In this document: positions 39,201 to 48,126 of the stretch, in pieces
Layout: every line of letters begins with the position of its first letter
Numbering within the stretch: position 1 is the first letter of the stretch
From: Bin95 sp965220855
GTDB lineage: Bacteria; Pseudomonadota; Alphaproteobacteria; Bin95
DNA: 64,000 nucleotides
Reading direction: 5' to 3'
Assembly: GCA_965220855.1 (NCBI GenBank)
Contig: CBDCQY010000001.1
Span: forward strand, 186,001-250,000
Translations under genes and position numbers: made by a program
Notes under the pieces: model-generated
Told to the model about the DNA's origin: nothing
Database searches by the model: none
Seen by the model: only the letters and a program-made list of their open reading frames with translations

Positions 39201-41131
39201 AGACTCTCCGGGCTCACCGTCACGCCTCCGTAGGTCCCCGACGCCCCACTGCCGTCATTGGCCGCATTGCCATTGCCCGCGGCGTCCCTGGCGACATCCT
39301 TCGCCACCGCCAACTGGTAATCCGCAGTCGGCGTCACCTCTACCGTCCACTCCTGGCCCTCCGTCGTGGCCGTGAACGACGACAGCGTTGCATTGGCCGC
39401 ATTGATGTCCGCTACGTCGAAATCCTCCACCGCCTCACTGAACCGCAGCGTCGCCGTGAACACGCCGTCGGCCACCGGCGGAACCCCGCTGATGGTCACC
39501 GTCGGCCTGATATGGTCCAGCAAGAAGCTATTCTCATTGACCCCCGTCGGCGTTCTCGATGTCAGCGGTCGATTGTATTGGTCTTTGATACCGTGGCTCG
39601 TCTTGAGGTTCAGCGTCATCACACCGTTAAAAGACGGCACATCGCCACCGCTGGCATGCACGCGATACTGGGTCCCGCCGGAATTCTCTACCTCCCACGC
39701 CCCGGTCCCGCCGAACAACGTCTTCCCCGTCACCGAATCCCTTCCGGACAAAGAGAAATCCCAGTACTCGACCCCCGTCACTCTCTCGCTGAACGTCACC
39801 CGCCACCACACCGAGCTTGCATTCGTCTCATATTTCTGGGGCGTGGTGTTATTCGACGTGGTCCTCAAAATCGACACCACCGAAGGAGCGGTATTGTCCA
39901 GCGAATAGCTGTCCTTTATGGATCCTGTCGGCGTCGGGTTGGTCAGTGCGTTGCCTGCGACGTCCGTAACCGTGTATCCGTCCTTGAAGCTCAATCGCAC
40001 CACACCGTCTAAATTCTCCAGATCACCGCCGCTGGCGGTCACATCAATTTGCCGCCCGGACGAGTTGTTCACGCTCAAGCTGGCCGTCGTCCCGGACACC
40101 GTGAAGTCTTCCGCCGCAACTCCCGTCACGTCTTCGTTGAAAATCACTCTCCACTTCAGCGTATTGGCGTCCGTGCGGTAATCCGTCGGATCCTGCCGTT
40201 CGATGGAGGTGACCCTTGGAGAAGTCGTATCGAACGTCGCCGAAAACGAACTCTCCAAGCTATCATTCTCGAACCCATCCTCAGCGGCATTCGCGCGTAC
40301 CGATACCGTGACAGAACCTTTCCGCTCCAACGTCAGGTCCGCCGTGTACACCCGGTCGTTCGTCTTGCTAAAATTGGAAAACCTTCCATTGTCGCTACTG
40401 ATATCGTCAAGTGCAAACCCCGTGACGTCTTCGTTAAACGTGAATGTGACCTGATGCGACAAGGTTTTCATTTCATCCGGGATTCCCGTGATGGTGGGTT
40501 GCGGGTGGATGTTGTCGACCAGGTAATGGCCATTTCGCATAGCGGTCTCCCTATCTTGATTGCCGCGGAAAACCCATTGCGCACGATACCTGTTCCCCGC
40601 AGTGTCCGTGATATAGTTCAAGGTATCTTGGGAATTATTGGCTCTGGTGCCAAATGCCAGTTTAGCGCCATTGGGATCGTCCGTATTCTCCAAATCGCCG
40701 AAATTCGTAAATGTAATTACATACTTGCTATCCGATCCGTCCTTTTGACCCGAAACCGTCCCCGACTCACTCCAGGGGTTACCGGTCGTCGGAAAATCTC
40801 TATGTCGTTTAAGAAAAAATACCTTGCCCCAATCGACCGGGGTGGTGGGATTGTTATCGTCGTCAATGACCACATCTTCTGTAAACTCCAGGAACCAACT
40901 TACAGTGTGACCTGTCGTCTTCTGTGGTGTTGCGTCGTTCGACGGCTGCCTCCAGACCCCATACCGTGCGGGACCCAGGGTATCCGCCTCGACCGGTGGC
41001 GCCGCCATCAGCGGGAACAGCACCCCAAGGGCAAGGAACCCGTTCCGCCGGGCTCGTACGCGGGGGGAGGGGGTAGGAGTGGGTCGAGCCCTGCTCGTTA
41101 GCACCGGGATCACCGCCGCGAACTTTAACAT
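36263..41131 (-). CDS. giant autotransporter-like protein with Ig-like and Calx-beta-like repeats
   Basis: A 1622-residue surface protein. A basic N-terminus is followed by a signal-like segment (about residues 30-48, cleaving near PVEA-DT). Residues about 60-600 hold Ig-like units with recurring TFNEDVTG, FSERVTG and FSEAVEDF motifs. Residues about 635-1165 are five near-108-residue repeats with a YTVSPESL-type start, EGSSGSF, LTFT..NW..AQTVTV and SGGGYD. Residues about 1247-1622 form a predicted outer-membrane barrel ending in RLRF. GGAG lies 7 nt before the ATG, and a TATAAT box 42 nt upstream. Type V-like secretion and adhesion are inferred; the barrel is homologous to that at 48-52 kb. 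Confidence 0.85.
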   Translation of the reverse strand: MLKFAAVIPVLTSRARPTPTPSPRVRARRNGFLALGVLFPLMAAPPVEADTLGPARYGVWRQPSNDATPQKTTGHTVSWFLEFTEDVVIDDDNNPTTPVDWGKVFFLKRHRDFPTTGNPWSESGTVSGQKDGSDSKYVITFTNFGDLENTDDPNGAKLAFGTRANNSQDTLNYITDTAGNRYRAQWVFRGNQDRETAMRNGHYLVDNIHPQPTITGIPDEMKTLSHQVTFTFNEDVTGFALDDISSDNGRFSNFSKTNDRVYTADLTLERKGSVTVSVRANAAEDGFENDSLESSFSATFDTTSPRVTSIERQDPTDYRTDANTLKWRVIFNEDVTGVAAEDFTVSGTTASLSVNNSSGRQIDVTASGGDLENLDGVVRLSFKDGYTVTDVAGNALTNPTPTGSIKDSYSLDNTAPSVVSILRTTSNNTTPQKYETNASSVWWRVTFSERVTGVEYWDFSLSGRDSVTGKTLFGGTGAWEVENSGGTQYRVHASGGDVPSFNGVMTLNLKTSHGIKDQYNRPLTSRTPTGVNENSFLLDHIRPTVTISGVPPVADGVFTATLRFSEAVEDFDVADINAANATLSSFTATTEGQEWTVEVTPTADYQLAVAKDVARDAAGNGNAANDGSGASGTYGGVTVSPESLAMDEGSSRPFTVVLDVAPTGDVAVALTSDNEDVTLDNETLTFTTTNWSSAQTVTVSAAEDDADAAADFATITVNPSGGGYDAVVDETVDVTVTDNDAPGAGMTVSPQSLALSEGSSGSFRVVLNAAPTGAVTVALTSNNAAVEPGPGTLTFTTANWNVAQTVTVRALEDGDATAESATVTVDASGGGYDAVAYETVAVTVTDNDALGAGMTVSPESLTILEGSSGSFTVVLNAAPTGDVAVPVSSDHGAVTVSPAELTFTPSDWNVARTVTVTAAEDEDEEDENAKLGLDPSGGGYDGLTEGVVLVTVSDGDLSGAGLTMAPASLTIAEGSSASFTLALAALPKGPVTVALSSDHGDVAAEPASLTFTPSDWNSAQTVTVSAAKDDDAANESATLTVDPSGGGYDNLADGSLPVTVTDSDAPFAGLRVEPASLTVREGSSARFAVALDAVPKGAVTVAIGADRPGVALDPASLTFTPSNWNAAQMVTVRTIADGDGEDERVTLTVDPSGGGYDAVPPRTVAVLAEDGVAPEAERRLAEPALVDVALDTLSGMSAALQGRFGGCDTAVTLGGETVRAGGAEARDRRTGERRPTPGEALGKSAFRWSAGCDGASDRRWTVWGHGDLAHFSGGLTQGRYEGALRTAWLGVDRYVRENLVAGAALSRGEGRIEFGRFSLADETAELLTRLTVGWPYLRVETRGGGALQLVLGAGRGAAEYRRVGQRTEKAKLEALLASIGGEAPLWRGGGVSLRARGGLEAAQVKTGGGASGVLGGLRAEGRRLRAGVEAEHSAFRLGTLALAPRGAAAVAQDAGDGLAGAGLELSAGLRIATSDPRFGFSASARWLALHSAERRRNWGGGVEAVWKAAPDGRGLSLSLAPTWGLQGEGALHGPDIFASLEERAGGGAALASRLGYGLATPRGGLLTPFVELALGERDTRRLATGAEFEWRPDLAATLTGERRDAKDRPSELRFGLQLRLRF

Positions 41132-41172
41132 GAGCGTTCTCCAATCAAAAGGTTATCGACATTTTCTAACCC

Positions 41173-41178
41173 ATTATA
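41173..41178 (-). promoter_or_regulatory. -10 element of the giant surface-protein gene
   Basis: On the minus strand this reads TATAAT, a perfect -10 hexamer, 42 nt ahead of the ATG at 41131 in a locally AT-rich stretch. No good -35 hexamer is present 16-18 nt upstream. It overlaps the 3' end of the fragment at 41174-41821. Confidence 0.4.
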
Positions 41179-41821
41179 TCGGATTTGTAGCATAACTTCC
41201 CAGACCCCGCAAGATCCGCCGCCCGGAAGGTTCCGGCCGCCAGGCGCGGATCGTCATCGCCCGCAGCGACCGTTTGCGTGGAAAGGCGCTCGCCGTGGCG
41301 GCGGCGAAGGGGGCGACGCTGGCGGTATAAACCGCGGTACCGCCCTGTGGAACCGCGCCCGGGCTCCCGATCTCCGGCACACCGACGAATGCGCCGGCCT
41401 CGACCATTGCGCCGGCGCCATCGACCGCAACATGCAGCCGGTAGCCGCCGGACAGCCGGGTGGCGAAGCCGTCATCGGAATCCACATAGCGCGCAGCAAA
41501 CATGTGGGCCTCCACCGCTGCGCTCCGGACGCCACAGCTCTCGATGGTATAGCCCTGCAGCCCGTTATTGCCGGTCCGAGCGGTCGCGAACACGTCCCCG
41601 GACTCCAGGACAAGATCCTGCTTGCGGCTTCTGTCGATCGTAATGACCAGCTTCCCGCCCGCATAGCCGGCGGATGCGCTGTCTGTCGTCACGCTCTCGG
41701 CGTCCGCATTGGTCGATCGCGTGACGCTGCCGAATTTCGGAGCATTTTCACCGACGCTCGTACCGGACCCGGCCACCTCGTTCGGCGCCTGCTCCATCGC
41801 CGACTGCCGGTTCCGGTTCAA
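41174..41821 (-). pseudogene. degraded surface lipoprotein fragment, possibly transferrin-binding-protein-like
   Basis: A 215-codon frame that looks like part of a larger surface protein. The middle (VFATARTGNNGLQGYTIESC, MFAARYVDSDDGFATRLSGGYRLHV, VEAGAFVGVPEIGSPGAVPQGGTAVYTASVA) has the beta-rich style of TbpB-like barrel proteins. Upstream in frame is a Gly-rich SPGGGSVSQ like the region behind a lipobox, but there is no signal peptide or start. After PFAAA the sequence loses this character and runs into the next gene's promoter. It is best seen as a 5'- and 3'-truncated remnant; a small functional gene is less likely. Confidence 0.4.
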
Positions 41822-41893
41822 CTGCGAGACGGAGCCGCCGCCGGGAGATGACAGAACGAAGAAGGGCAGGTTGACAGTCTCCCGCCGGATTTG

Positions 41894-43663
41894 TCAATGC
41901 GAGTGGCGGGGGAGCGACGATGCGACGCGGTGGTAGCGGGTGGCGAACTCCAGGCAGCCGCCTTCGGCCAGCTGGCCGACATGGGCGCGGTAGAGCTCCT
42001 CCCAGGGCGTGTGATGCTCCAGCGCCGGCGGCGCATGGGCGGCGCGCCGGGCGGCCAGGGTCTCTTCCGGCAGCAGGATATCCACCCGCCGGCGGGCGAG
42101 ATCGACGCGCAGCCGGTCGCCCGTCTCCAGAATGGCGAGATTGCCGCCGACGGCGCTTTCCGGGCTGGCGTTCAGGATCGAGGGGCTGCCCGAGGTACCA
42201 GACTGCCGGCCGTCGCCGATGGTCGGCAGCTCGCTGACGCCGGCGCGGATCAGCGCCGCCGGCGGCTGCATGTTGACCACCTCGGCCGAGCCCGGATAGC
42301 CGACCGGCCCCGCCCCGCGCATCACCAGGATGCAACTCCCGTCGATGTCGAGCGCCGGATCGTCGATGCGCGCGTGATAGTCCTCCGGCCCGTCGAAGAC
42401 GATGGCCCGGCCCTCGAAGGCGTCCGGGTCGTCGGGGCTGGAGAGGAAGCGCGCGCGGAAGCTCTCGGAGATCACGCTGGTCTTCATCACCGCCGCGTCG
42501 AACAGATTGCCGCCCATCACCACCAGCCCGGCGCTCTCCAGGAGCGGGCGGCTCCAGGGGCGGATGACATCCTCGTCCAGCGGGCGCGCGTCGGCGACAT
42601 TCTCGGCCGCGGTCCGCCCGTTGACGCCGAGCGCCTCGCCATGCAGCCGGCCGGCGCGCAGCAACTCGCCCATCACCGCCGGCACGCCGCCGGCGCGGTG
42701 ATAGTCCTCGGCCAGATAGTCGCCCGCCGGCTGGCAGTTGACCAGCAGCGGAATGTCGTAGCCGCAGTCCTGCCAGTCCTCCAGCGCCAGCTCCACGCCC
42801 ATATGGCGGGCGATGGCGTTGATGTGGATCGGGGCGTTGGTGGAGCCGCCGATGGCGCTGTTGACGGCAATCGCGTTCTCGAAGGCGGCGCGGGTCAGGA
42901 TACGGTCCGGCGTCAGGTCCTCATGGATCATGGCGACGATGCGCCGCCCGGTCTCATAGGCGTATTGGGCGCGCTCCTTGTGCGGGGCGGGCGGCGCGGC
43001 CGAACCCGGCAGCGACATGCCGAGCGCCTCGGCGAGCGAGTTCATGGTCGAGGCGGTGCCCATGGTGTTGCAATGGCCGGGGCTGGGCGCGGAGGAGGCC
43101 ACCATCTCGATGAACTCCTCGAAGCCGATTTCGCCGGCCGCCTGGAGCTTGCGCGCCTCCCAGACGATGGCCCCGGAGCCGGCCCGCTTGCCCTTCCACC
43201 AGCCGTTCAGCATCGGGCCGCCGTTCAGCGAGATCGCCGGCAGGTTGGCGGTCGCCGCCGCCATGATCATCGCCGGCGTGGTCTTGTCGCAGCCGGTGGT
43301 CAGGATCACGCCGTCGATGGGGTAGCCGTGCAGGATCTCGACCAGGCCGAGATAGGCCAGATTGCGGTCGATGGCGGCGGTCGGCCTGCGGCCGCTTTCC
43401 TGGATCGGATGCACCGGGAACTCGATGGGCACGCCGCCGGCTTCGCGAATGCCGGCCCGCATGCGCTCCGCCAGGCTCTGATGGATGCGGTTGCAGGGCG
43501 AGAGGTCGGAGCCGGTCTGCGCGATGCCGACGATGGGCTTGCCGGACTGCAGCTCCTCGCGGGTGATGCCGTAATTCATGTAACGCTCGATATAGAGCGC
43601 CGTCATGCCGGGGTCCCCCGGATCGTCGAACCAGCTTCGGCTGCGCAGCGTCTTCCCGGCCAT
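41894..43663 (-). CDS. IlvD/Edd sugar-acid dehydratase (D-xylonate/L-arabinonate type)
   Basis: A 589-residue dehydratase that should convert an aldonate to a 2-keto-3-deoxy acid using an Fe-S cluster and Mg. Cluster cysteines are in LSPCNRIH, TTGCDKTTPA and PGHCNTMGTAS. The opening RSRSWFDDPGDPGMTALYIE and the closing LEFATRYHRVASSLPRHSH strongly resemble Caulobacter XylD and related pentonate dehydratases as I recall them. The ATG at 43663 has GGGAG 8 nt upstream; 43678 is the alternative. No other pentose-pathway gene is adjacent, so xylonate versus arabinonate is open. Confidence 0.88.
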   Translation of the reverse strand: MAGKTLRSRSWFDDPGDPGMTALYIERYMNYGITREELQSGKPIVGIAQTGSDLSPCNRIHQSLAERMRAGIREAGGVPIEFPVHPIQESGRRPTAAIDRNLAYLGLVEILHGYPIDGVILTTGCDKTTPAMIMAAATANLPAISLNGGPMLNGWWKGKRAGSGAIVWEARKLQAAGEIGFEEFIEMVASSAPSPGHCNTMGTASTMNSLAEALGMSLPGSAAPPAPHKERAQYAYETGRRIVAMIHEDLTPDRILTRAAFENAIAVNSAIGGSTNAPIHINAIARHMGVELALEDWQDCGYDIPLLVNCQPAGDYLAEDYHRAGGVPAVMGELLRAGRLHGEALGVNGRTAAENVADARPLDEDVIRPWSRPLLESAGLVVMGGNLFDAAVMKTSVISESFRARFLSSPDDPDAFEGRAIVFDGPEDYHARIDDPALDIDGSCILVMRGAGPVGYPGSAEVVNMQPPAALIRAGVSELPTIGDGRQSGTSGSPSILNASPESAVGGNLAILETGDRLRVDLARRRVDILLPEETLAARRAAHAPPALEHHTPWEELYRAHVGQLAEGGCLEFATRYHRVASSLPRHSH

Positions 43664-43746
43664 CTCCCGAACTCCCATCGCTCCGATAGCGCAAGACTAG
43701 CCGACCGACCGCCCGGAACAAACCGGATCGGCCGAATAAGCCGGGC

Positions 43747-44994
43747 TCAGCGCTCCGGCTCCAGCGCGGCGCGGATGGCGGGCAGGCGGGCGCGAAGCAG
43801 CGCCCAGACCAGCAGGCAGAGCGCGGCCCCGCCCAGCACCGGCCAGGCCAGCCCCAGAATGTCGGCAAGCCCGCCCATGGCGAGCGCCCCCAGCGCCGGG
43901 CCGGCGCGGAAGCTCAGGCCATAGACGCCCAGCACCCGGCCCAGCATCTCCGGCGGCGCGCCGGTCTGGATCAGGCTCTGCGCGCCGACGCCCATCACCA
44001 CCATGGCGAAACCCGCCGCCGCCAGCGCCGCCAGCGCCACCGCGAAGGAGCCGACCAGCGCGAACAGCGCCACCAGCCCCGCATGGGCCGCCGCGCCGGC
44101 GAACACCACCGCCGCCAGCCCGCGCCGCCCGCCGCGCCGGCCGAGCCAGAGGCCGCCCACGATGGCGCCGAGCCCGTTGGCCGCGACCAGCATCGAGAAG
44201 CCCTCCGCGCCCCGGTCGAACACGACATCGGCGAAGGCCGGCAACAGTTCGACATAGGGGCGCACCAGCAGGGCTGCGGCCAGCAGCAGCGCCACCAGCG
44301 GGCCGATGCCGGCATGGCGGGCGACATAGACGAAGCCGTCGCCCATCTCGCGGAACAGCCCCCGGCCGGCGCTCGCGGCGCGCGCCGCCGGCTGGAGGCG
44401 CAGCAGCGGCAGCACCGCGAGGAAGGCGCCGAAGCTCGCCGCGTTGAACAGAAAGGTCCACCCGGCGCCGAGATGCACGAGCACCGGCGCGGCCAGCGCC
44501 GGGCCGATGAAGCGCGCCAGGTTCCAGCCGATGGAGTTGACCGCCACCGCGGAGGGGATGTCCTCGCGCCGCACCAGCGCCGGCAGCACCGAGAGCCGCG
44601 CCGGCTGCACGGCGGCGGTCGCGAAGCCGAGCAGCAGGGTCAGCAGGAACAGCGACAGCGGCGCGATCTGCCCGCCCAGCGTCAGGCCCGCCAGCAGCAG
44701 CGCCTGGACGCAGAGCAGGCCCTGCATGGCGGCGATGATCGCCAGCCGGCTGATGCGGTCGGCGACCGCCCCGGCGAGCGGCCCGAGCAGCAGCGAGGGC
44801 AGAAATTCCGCCATGGCGATCAGGCCGAGATAGGCGGCGGAATGCGTCAACTCCCAGGCCAGCGCGCCCACCCCGGTGCGCTGCATCCAGGTGCCGACCA
44901 GCGACACCGCATTGCCGGCGAAATAGAGCCGGTAGTTGGGATTGTTGGCGAAGGCGCGGCGGATGCCGCCGCCCGCCTGCGCGTCCGGCATCAC
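43747..44994 (-). CDS. MFS transporter (EntS-like)
   Basis: A 415-residue major facilitator with about 12 hydrophobic segments. NYRLYFAGNAVSLVGTWMQRTG at the N-terminus and the loop GPLAGAVADRISR are typical of the EntS/MFS_3 group of exporters. The cargo is unknown. Its start overlaps the nitroreductase stop (ATGA), so the two are coupled on the minus strand. Confidence 0.88.
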   Translation of the reverse strand: MMPDAQAGGGIRRAFANNPNYRLYFAGNAVSLVGTWMQRTGVGALAWELTHSAAYLGLIAMAEFLPSLLLGPLAGAVADRISRLAIIAAMQGLLCVQALLLAGLTLGGQIAPLSLFLLTLLLGFATAAVQPARLSVLPALVRREDIPSAVAVNSIGWNLARFIGPALAAPVLVHLGAGWTFLFNAASFGAFLAVLPLLRLQPAARAASAGRGLFREMGDGFVYVARHAGIGPLVALLLAAALLVRPYVELLPAFADVVFDRGAEGFSMLVAANGLGAIVGGLWLGRRGGRRGLAAVVFAGAAAHAGLVALFALVGSFAVALAALAAAGFAMVVMGVGAQSLIQTGAPPEMLGRVLGVYGLSFRAGPALGALAMGGLADILGLAWPVLGGAALCLLVWALLRARLPAIRAALEPER

Positions 44995-45827
44995 TCCAGC
45001 CGGAAGCCCTGCCGGGCGAGGAAGGCGCCGAAATCCGCCCGCTCGCGATGCGACACCTGGCGCGCCTTGTCCTCCGACCAGCCGTAGAAGGGCGCCTCGC
45101 CGAAGCGCTCGCGGTCGCGCTGCTTCTCCTCGGGGATGCTGTAGGCGCGGTCGCGCCGGCGGTCGTAGGCGTCCACGCCGGCGGCCAGCCGGTCGTCATC
45201 GTAGCGGTCGGTGTGCACGGTCACCGAGGGCGGCAGCCGCATGGAGATATAGCCCTCGGCCGCCGGCCAGCCGACGGAGAGGCCGGCGACGGGAAACACC
45301 CATTGCGGCAGCTCCAGCAGCTCCGCCACCCGGGCGGCGTGGTTGCGCAGCACGCTGATCGGGCAGCAGCCGAGGCCCGAGGCCTCCGCCGCCAGGATGA
45401 AGGTCTGCATGGCGAGCGCGGCATCGACGGTGGGGTTGAAGGCGGCGTCGAGATGGTCGTTGGCGAAGGGCTTGCCGCGCAGCTCGCAGATGCGCCGGAT
45501 GCGCCGCCCGTCGCCGCACCAGACCAGGAAGACCGGCGCGGCGCCGATCCAGGGCATGGCGGGGATCAGCGCCGCAAGCTCGGCCCGCAGCGCCGGATCG
45601 GCGACCCGGACGACCGAAGCCTGCTGCAGGTCGGACTTGGCGCTGGCCGAGAAGGCGCAGGCGAACAGGAGGTCGAGCAGCGCTTCCGGCACCGGGCGGT
45701 CGGCATAGCGGCGATGGGTGCGCCGGTCGAGAATGGCGGCGAGCGGTCCCTCGGCCGGGAGGTCCGCGCCGCCCGGCGTCTCGGGGCCGTAACGCTTGTG
45801 CACCAGATCGGCCAGGGTCCGGGCCAT
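44991..45827 (-). CDS. nitroreductase family protein
   Basis: A 278-residue FMN-dependent nitroreductase-fold protein. RRTHRRYADRPVPEALLDLLF and SASAKSDLQQASVVRV give the FMN-binding N-terminus; FNPTVDAALAMQTFILAAEASGLGCCPIS and VAGLSVGWPA are the core. A C-terminal extension of about 60 charged residues contains WSEDKARQVSHRERADFG. It is coupled with the MFS gene and divergent from a dehydratase gene. The substrate is unknown. Confidence 0.87.
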   Translation of the reverse strand: MARTLADLVHKRYGPETPGGADLPAEGPLAAILDRRTHRRYADRPVPEALLDLLFACAFSASAKSDLQQASVVRVADPALRAELAALIPAMPWIGAAPVFLVWCGDGRRIRRICELRGKPFANDHLDAAFNPTVDAALAMQTFILAAEASGLGCCPISVLRNHAARVAELLELPQWVFPVAGLSVGWPAAEGYISMRLPPSVTVHTDRYDDDRLAAGVDAYDRRRDRAYSIPEEKQRDRERFGEAPFYGWSEDKARQVSHRERADFGAFLARQGFRLE

Positions 45828-45971
45828 CGCTTGTCCTTTCGGGCTGCGGAGAGGATAGCGCCCAGCCTATGCCGGCCGCGGCGGCGGCGGAAGACGCAGG
45901 CTTGCGGCGGGGCCGGGGTCGGTTGCAGACTGGCGCCTCCCTCCCGAGACGCGAAAGGCGCTGCTGCTCCC

Positions 45972-47669
45972 GTGACCCGAGGCATCCGTTCCGGCCTCGC
46001 CCAGTATGGCGACGCCGGGCTCTCCTTCTTCCTGCGCAAGGCGTTCATCAAGGCGATGGGCTATTCCGACGAGGCGCTGGAGCGCCCGATCGTCGCCATC
46101 ACCGACACCTATAGCGGCTATAATGGCTGCCACCGCACCGTGCCGGAGCTGATCGCCGCCATCGAGCGCGGCGTCATGCATGCCGGCGGGCTGCCGATCC
46201 GCTTCCCCACCATCTCGATCCACGAGAGCTTCTCGCATCCGACCAGCATGTTTCTGCGCAACCTGATGGCGATGGACACGGAGGAGATGATCCGCGCCCA
46301 GCCGATGGACGCGGTCGTGCTGATCGGCGGCTGCGACAAGACCGTGCCGGCCCTGCTGATGGGCGCGGCCAGCGCCGGCCTGCCGGCGATCCTGGAAGTG
46401 ACCGGGCCGATGATGACCGGGCATTTCCGGGGCGAGCGGCTCGGGGCCTGCACCGACTGCCGGCGCCTCTGGGGCCTCTATCGCGCCGGCGAGATGGACG
46501 AGGCGGAGATCGAGGCGGCGGGCGGACGGCTGATGCCGACAGCCGGCACCTGCATGGTGATGGGCACCGCCTCCACCATGGCGCTGATGACCGAGACGAT
46601 CGGCATGATGCTGCCGGGCGGCGCGGCCATCCCGGCGGCGCACGCCGACCGGCTGCGCCACGCCGAAGCGACCGGAAGGCGCGCCGTCGCGCTGGCGGCG
46701 GAGGGGCTGACGCCCGACCGGATCATGACGCCGGCGGCCTTCGAGAACGCCTTTCGCATGCTGCTCGCGGTCGGCGGGTCGGCCAACGCGCTGATCCACA
46801 TGACCGCCGTCGCCGGGCGGCTCGGGGTCGAGGTCGATCTCGCGGCGATCGACGCCATGGGCGCGGAGACGCCGGTGCTGGTCGATCTCAAGCCCTCCGG
46901 GGCGCATTACATGGAGGACCTGCACCGGGCCGGCGGCGCGGCGCCGATCCTGAAGGCGCTGCGCGGCCTGCTGAACGAGGACGCGCTCACGGTCACCGGG
47001 CGCACGCTCGGCGAGGAGATCGACCGCGCCCCGGACGAGCCGGGCCAGACGGTGGTGCGCCCGCTGGACCGCCCGATCTGGCCGGAAGGCGGGCTTGCGG
47101 TGCTGCGCGGCACGCTCGCGCCCGACACCGCCGTCATCAAGCAGTCCGCCGCCAGCCCCGAACTGCTGACGCATGAGGGGCGCGCGCTGGTGTTCGACGG
47201 GCTGGAGGACCTGGCGGCGCGGATCGACGATCCCGACCTCGACGTGGAGCCCGAGGACATTCTGGTGCTGCGCAACGCCGGGCCGAAGGGCGGGCCCGGA
47301 ATGCCGGAGGCCGGCTCGCTGCCGATTCCGAAGAAGCTGGCCGTGCGGGGCGTGCGCGACATGGTGCGTATCTCGGATGCGCGCATGTCGGGCACGGCGT
47401 TCGGAACCATCGTGCTGCATTGCTGCCCGGAGGCGGCGGCCGGCGGGCCGCTGGCGCTGGTCCGCACGGGAGACCGCATCCGCCTCGACACGCCCGCCCG
47501 CCGGCTGGACCTGCTGGTCGATGAGGCCGAACTGGCGGCGCGCCGGAAGGCCTGGCGTCCGCCGGAGCATGAAGGCGCGGGACGCGGCTATCTGCGCCTC
47601 TATCTGGAGACGGTGACGCAGGCCGACCGGGGCTGCGACTTCGACTTTCTCACTCGGGACGGTCGTTGA
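45972..47669 (+). CDS. IlvD/Edd family dehydratase
   Basis: A 565-residue second member of the dihydroxy-acid/sugar-acid dehydratase family. Cluster cysteines are in YNGCHRTVP, GGCDKTVPA and AGTCMVMGTAS; RISDARMSGTAFGT is the C-terminal family motif. It starts at GTG 45972; the frame is open far upstream only as a shadow of the nitroreductase gene. Its last 118 bp recur inverted at 63361-63478. It differs clearly from the paralogue at 41.9-43.7 kb, so a different substrate is likely. Confidence 0.87.
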   Translation: MTRGIRSGLAQYGDAGLSFFLRKAFIKAMGYSDEALERPIVAITDTYSGYNGCHRTVPELIAAIERGVMHAGGLPIRFPTISIHESFSHPTSMFLRNLMAMDTEEMIRAQPMDAVVLIGGCDKTVPALLMGAASAGLPAILEVTGPMMTGHFRGERLGACTDCRRLWGLYRAGEMDEAEIEAAGGRLMPTAGTCMVMGTASTMALMTETIGMMLPGGAAIPAAHADRLRHAEATGRRAVALAAEGLTPDRIMTPAAFENAFRMLLAVGGSANALIHMTAVAGRLGVEVDLAAIDAMGAETPVLVDLKPSGAHYMEDLHRAGGAAPILKALRGLLNEDALTVTGRTLGEEIDRAPDEPGQTVVRPLDRPIWPEGGLAVLRGTLAPDTAVIKQSAASPELLTHEGRALVFDGLEDLAARIDDPDLDVEPEDILVLRNAGPKGGPGMPEAGSLPIPKKLAVRGVRDMVRISDARMSGTAFGTIVLHCCPEAAAGGPLALVRTGDRIRLDTPARRLDLLVDEAELAARRKAWRPPEHEGAGRGYLRLYLETVTQADRGCDFDFLTRDGR

Positions 47670-47910
47670 TGCGCGGATAGGCGACCCGGCCCCAGCGGTC
47701 CGAGTCCGGGTTCTGCTCCAGGTCGCGGCGCATGATGTCCAGGATCGCCGGCACGAGCGCGGCCATGATGTTGCTGCCGTCGCGAATCTGGTCGCGGCCG
47801 AAGCCGGCGGGCCAGGTCGCGCCGCCATGGAAGATCTGGTTGCGCAGCGTGTAGAGCCGGCGGAAGATCCGGGAGAGAACCGCGAAGGGTTCCCGGTTCG
47901 CGACGGCGCG
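47650..47910 (-). pseudogene. HEPN-domain protein, 3' fragment
   Basis: The last 86 or so codons of the HEPN gene found complete at 62709-63380. The HEPN motif survives: TLRNQIFHGG contains R-x4-H. The fragment is fused in frame to the transposase remnant by a deletion, so a short chimeric reading frame is open to 47985, but it lacks the first 140 residues of the HEPN protein. Its stop lies 20 bp inside the dehydratase 3' end, convergent, as in copy B. Confidence 0.75.
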
Positions 47911-48126
47911 CATAGCCGCCATTGCGCCGGTCGCGCATTGCGCTCCCTTGAGACGGGCGAGCCAGCCATCGACCGCTTCCGCCATCCGGCTCTCGATAAT
48001 CTTGGCCAGCGCCTGCCGGGCAAGCGGGCGATAGCCCTCGCCTCACTCCAGAACATCGGCCTGCATCCGCTTCACGAACTCGCAGGCCATCGGCAAACTC
48101 CCGATCGTCGCAGCGCGCTGTGGCAT
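47908..48126 (-). pseudogene. IS256-type (mutator) transposase 5' remnant, copy A
   Basis: Begins with an ATG at 48126; the first frame reads like a mutator-type transposase N-terminus (ATIGSLPMACEFVKRMQADVLE) then stops. Another frame continues the match (GYRPLARQALAKIIESRMAEAVDGWLARL in separate pieces) up to DRRNGGYAR. The gene is therefore frameshifted and lacks the catalytic DDE domain. The same early stop is in copy B, so the decay preceded the duplication. Confidence 0.7.

Noticed and set aside
41894..43663. Annotation as biosynthetic ilvD (dihydroxy-acid dehydratase)
   Set aside because: The N-terminal RSRSWFDDPG..MTALYIE and C-terminal LPRHSH patterns fit sugar-acid (pentonate) dehydratases better, and no ilv gene is nearby.
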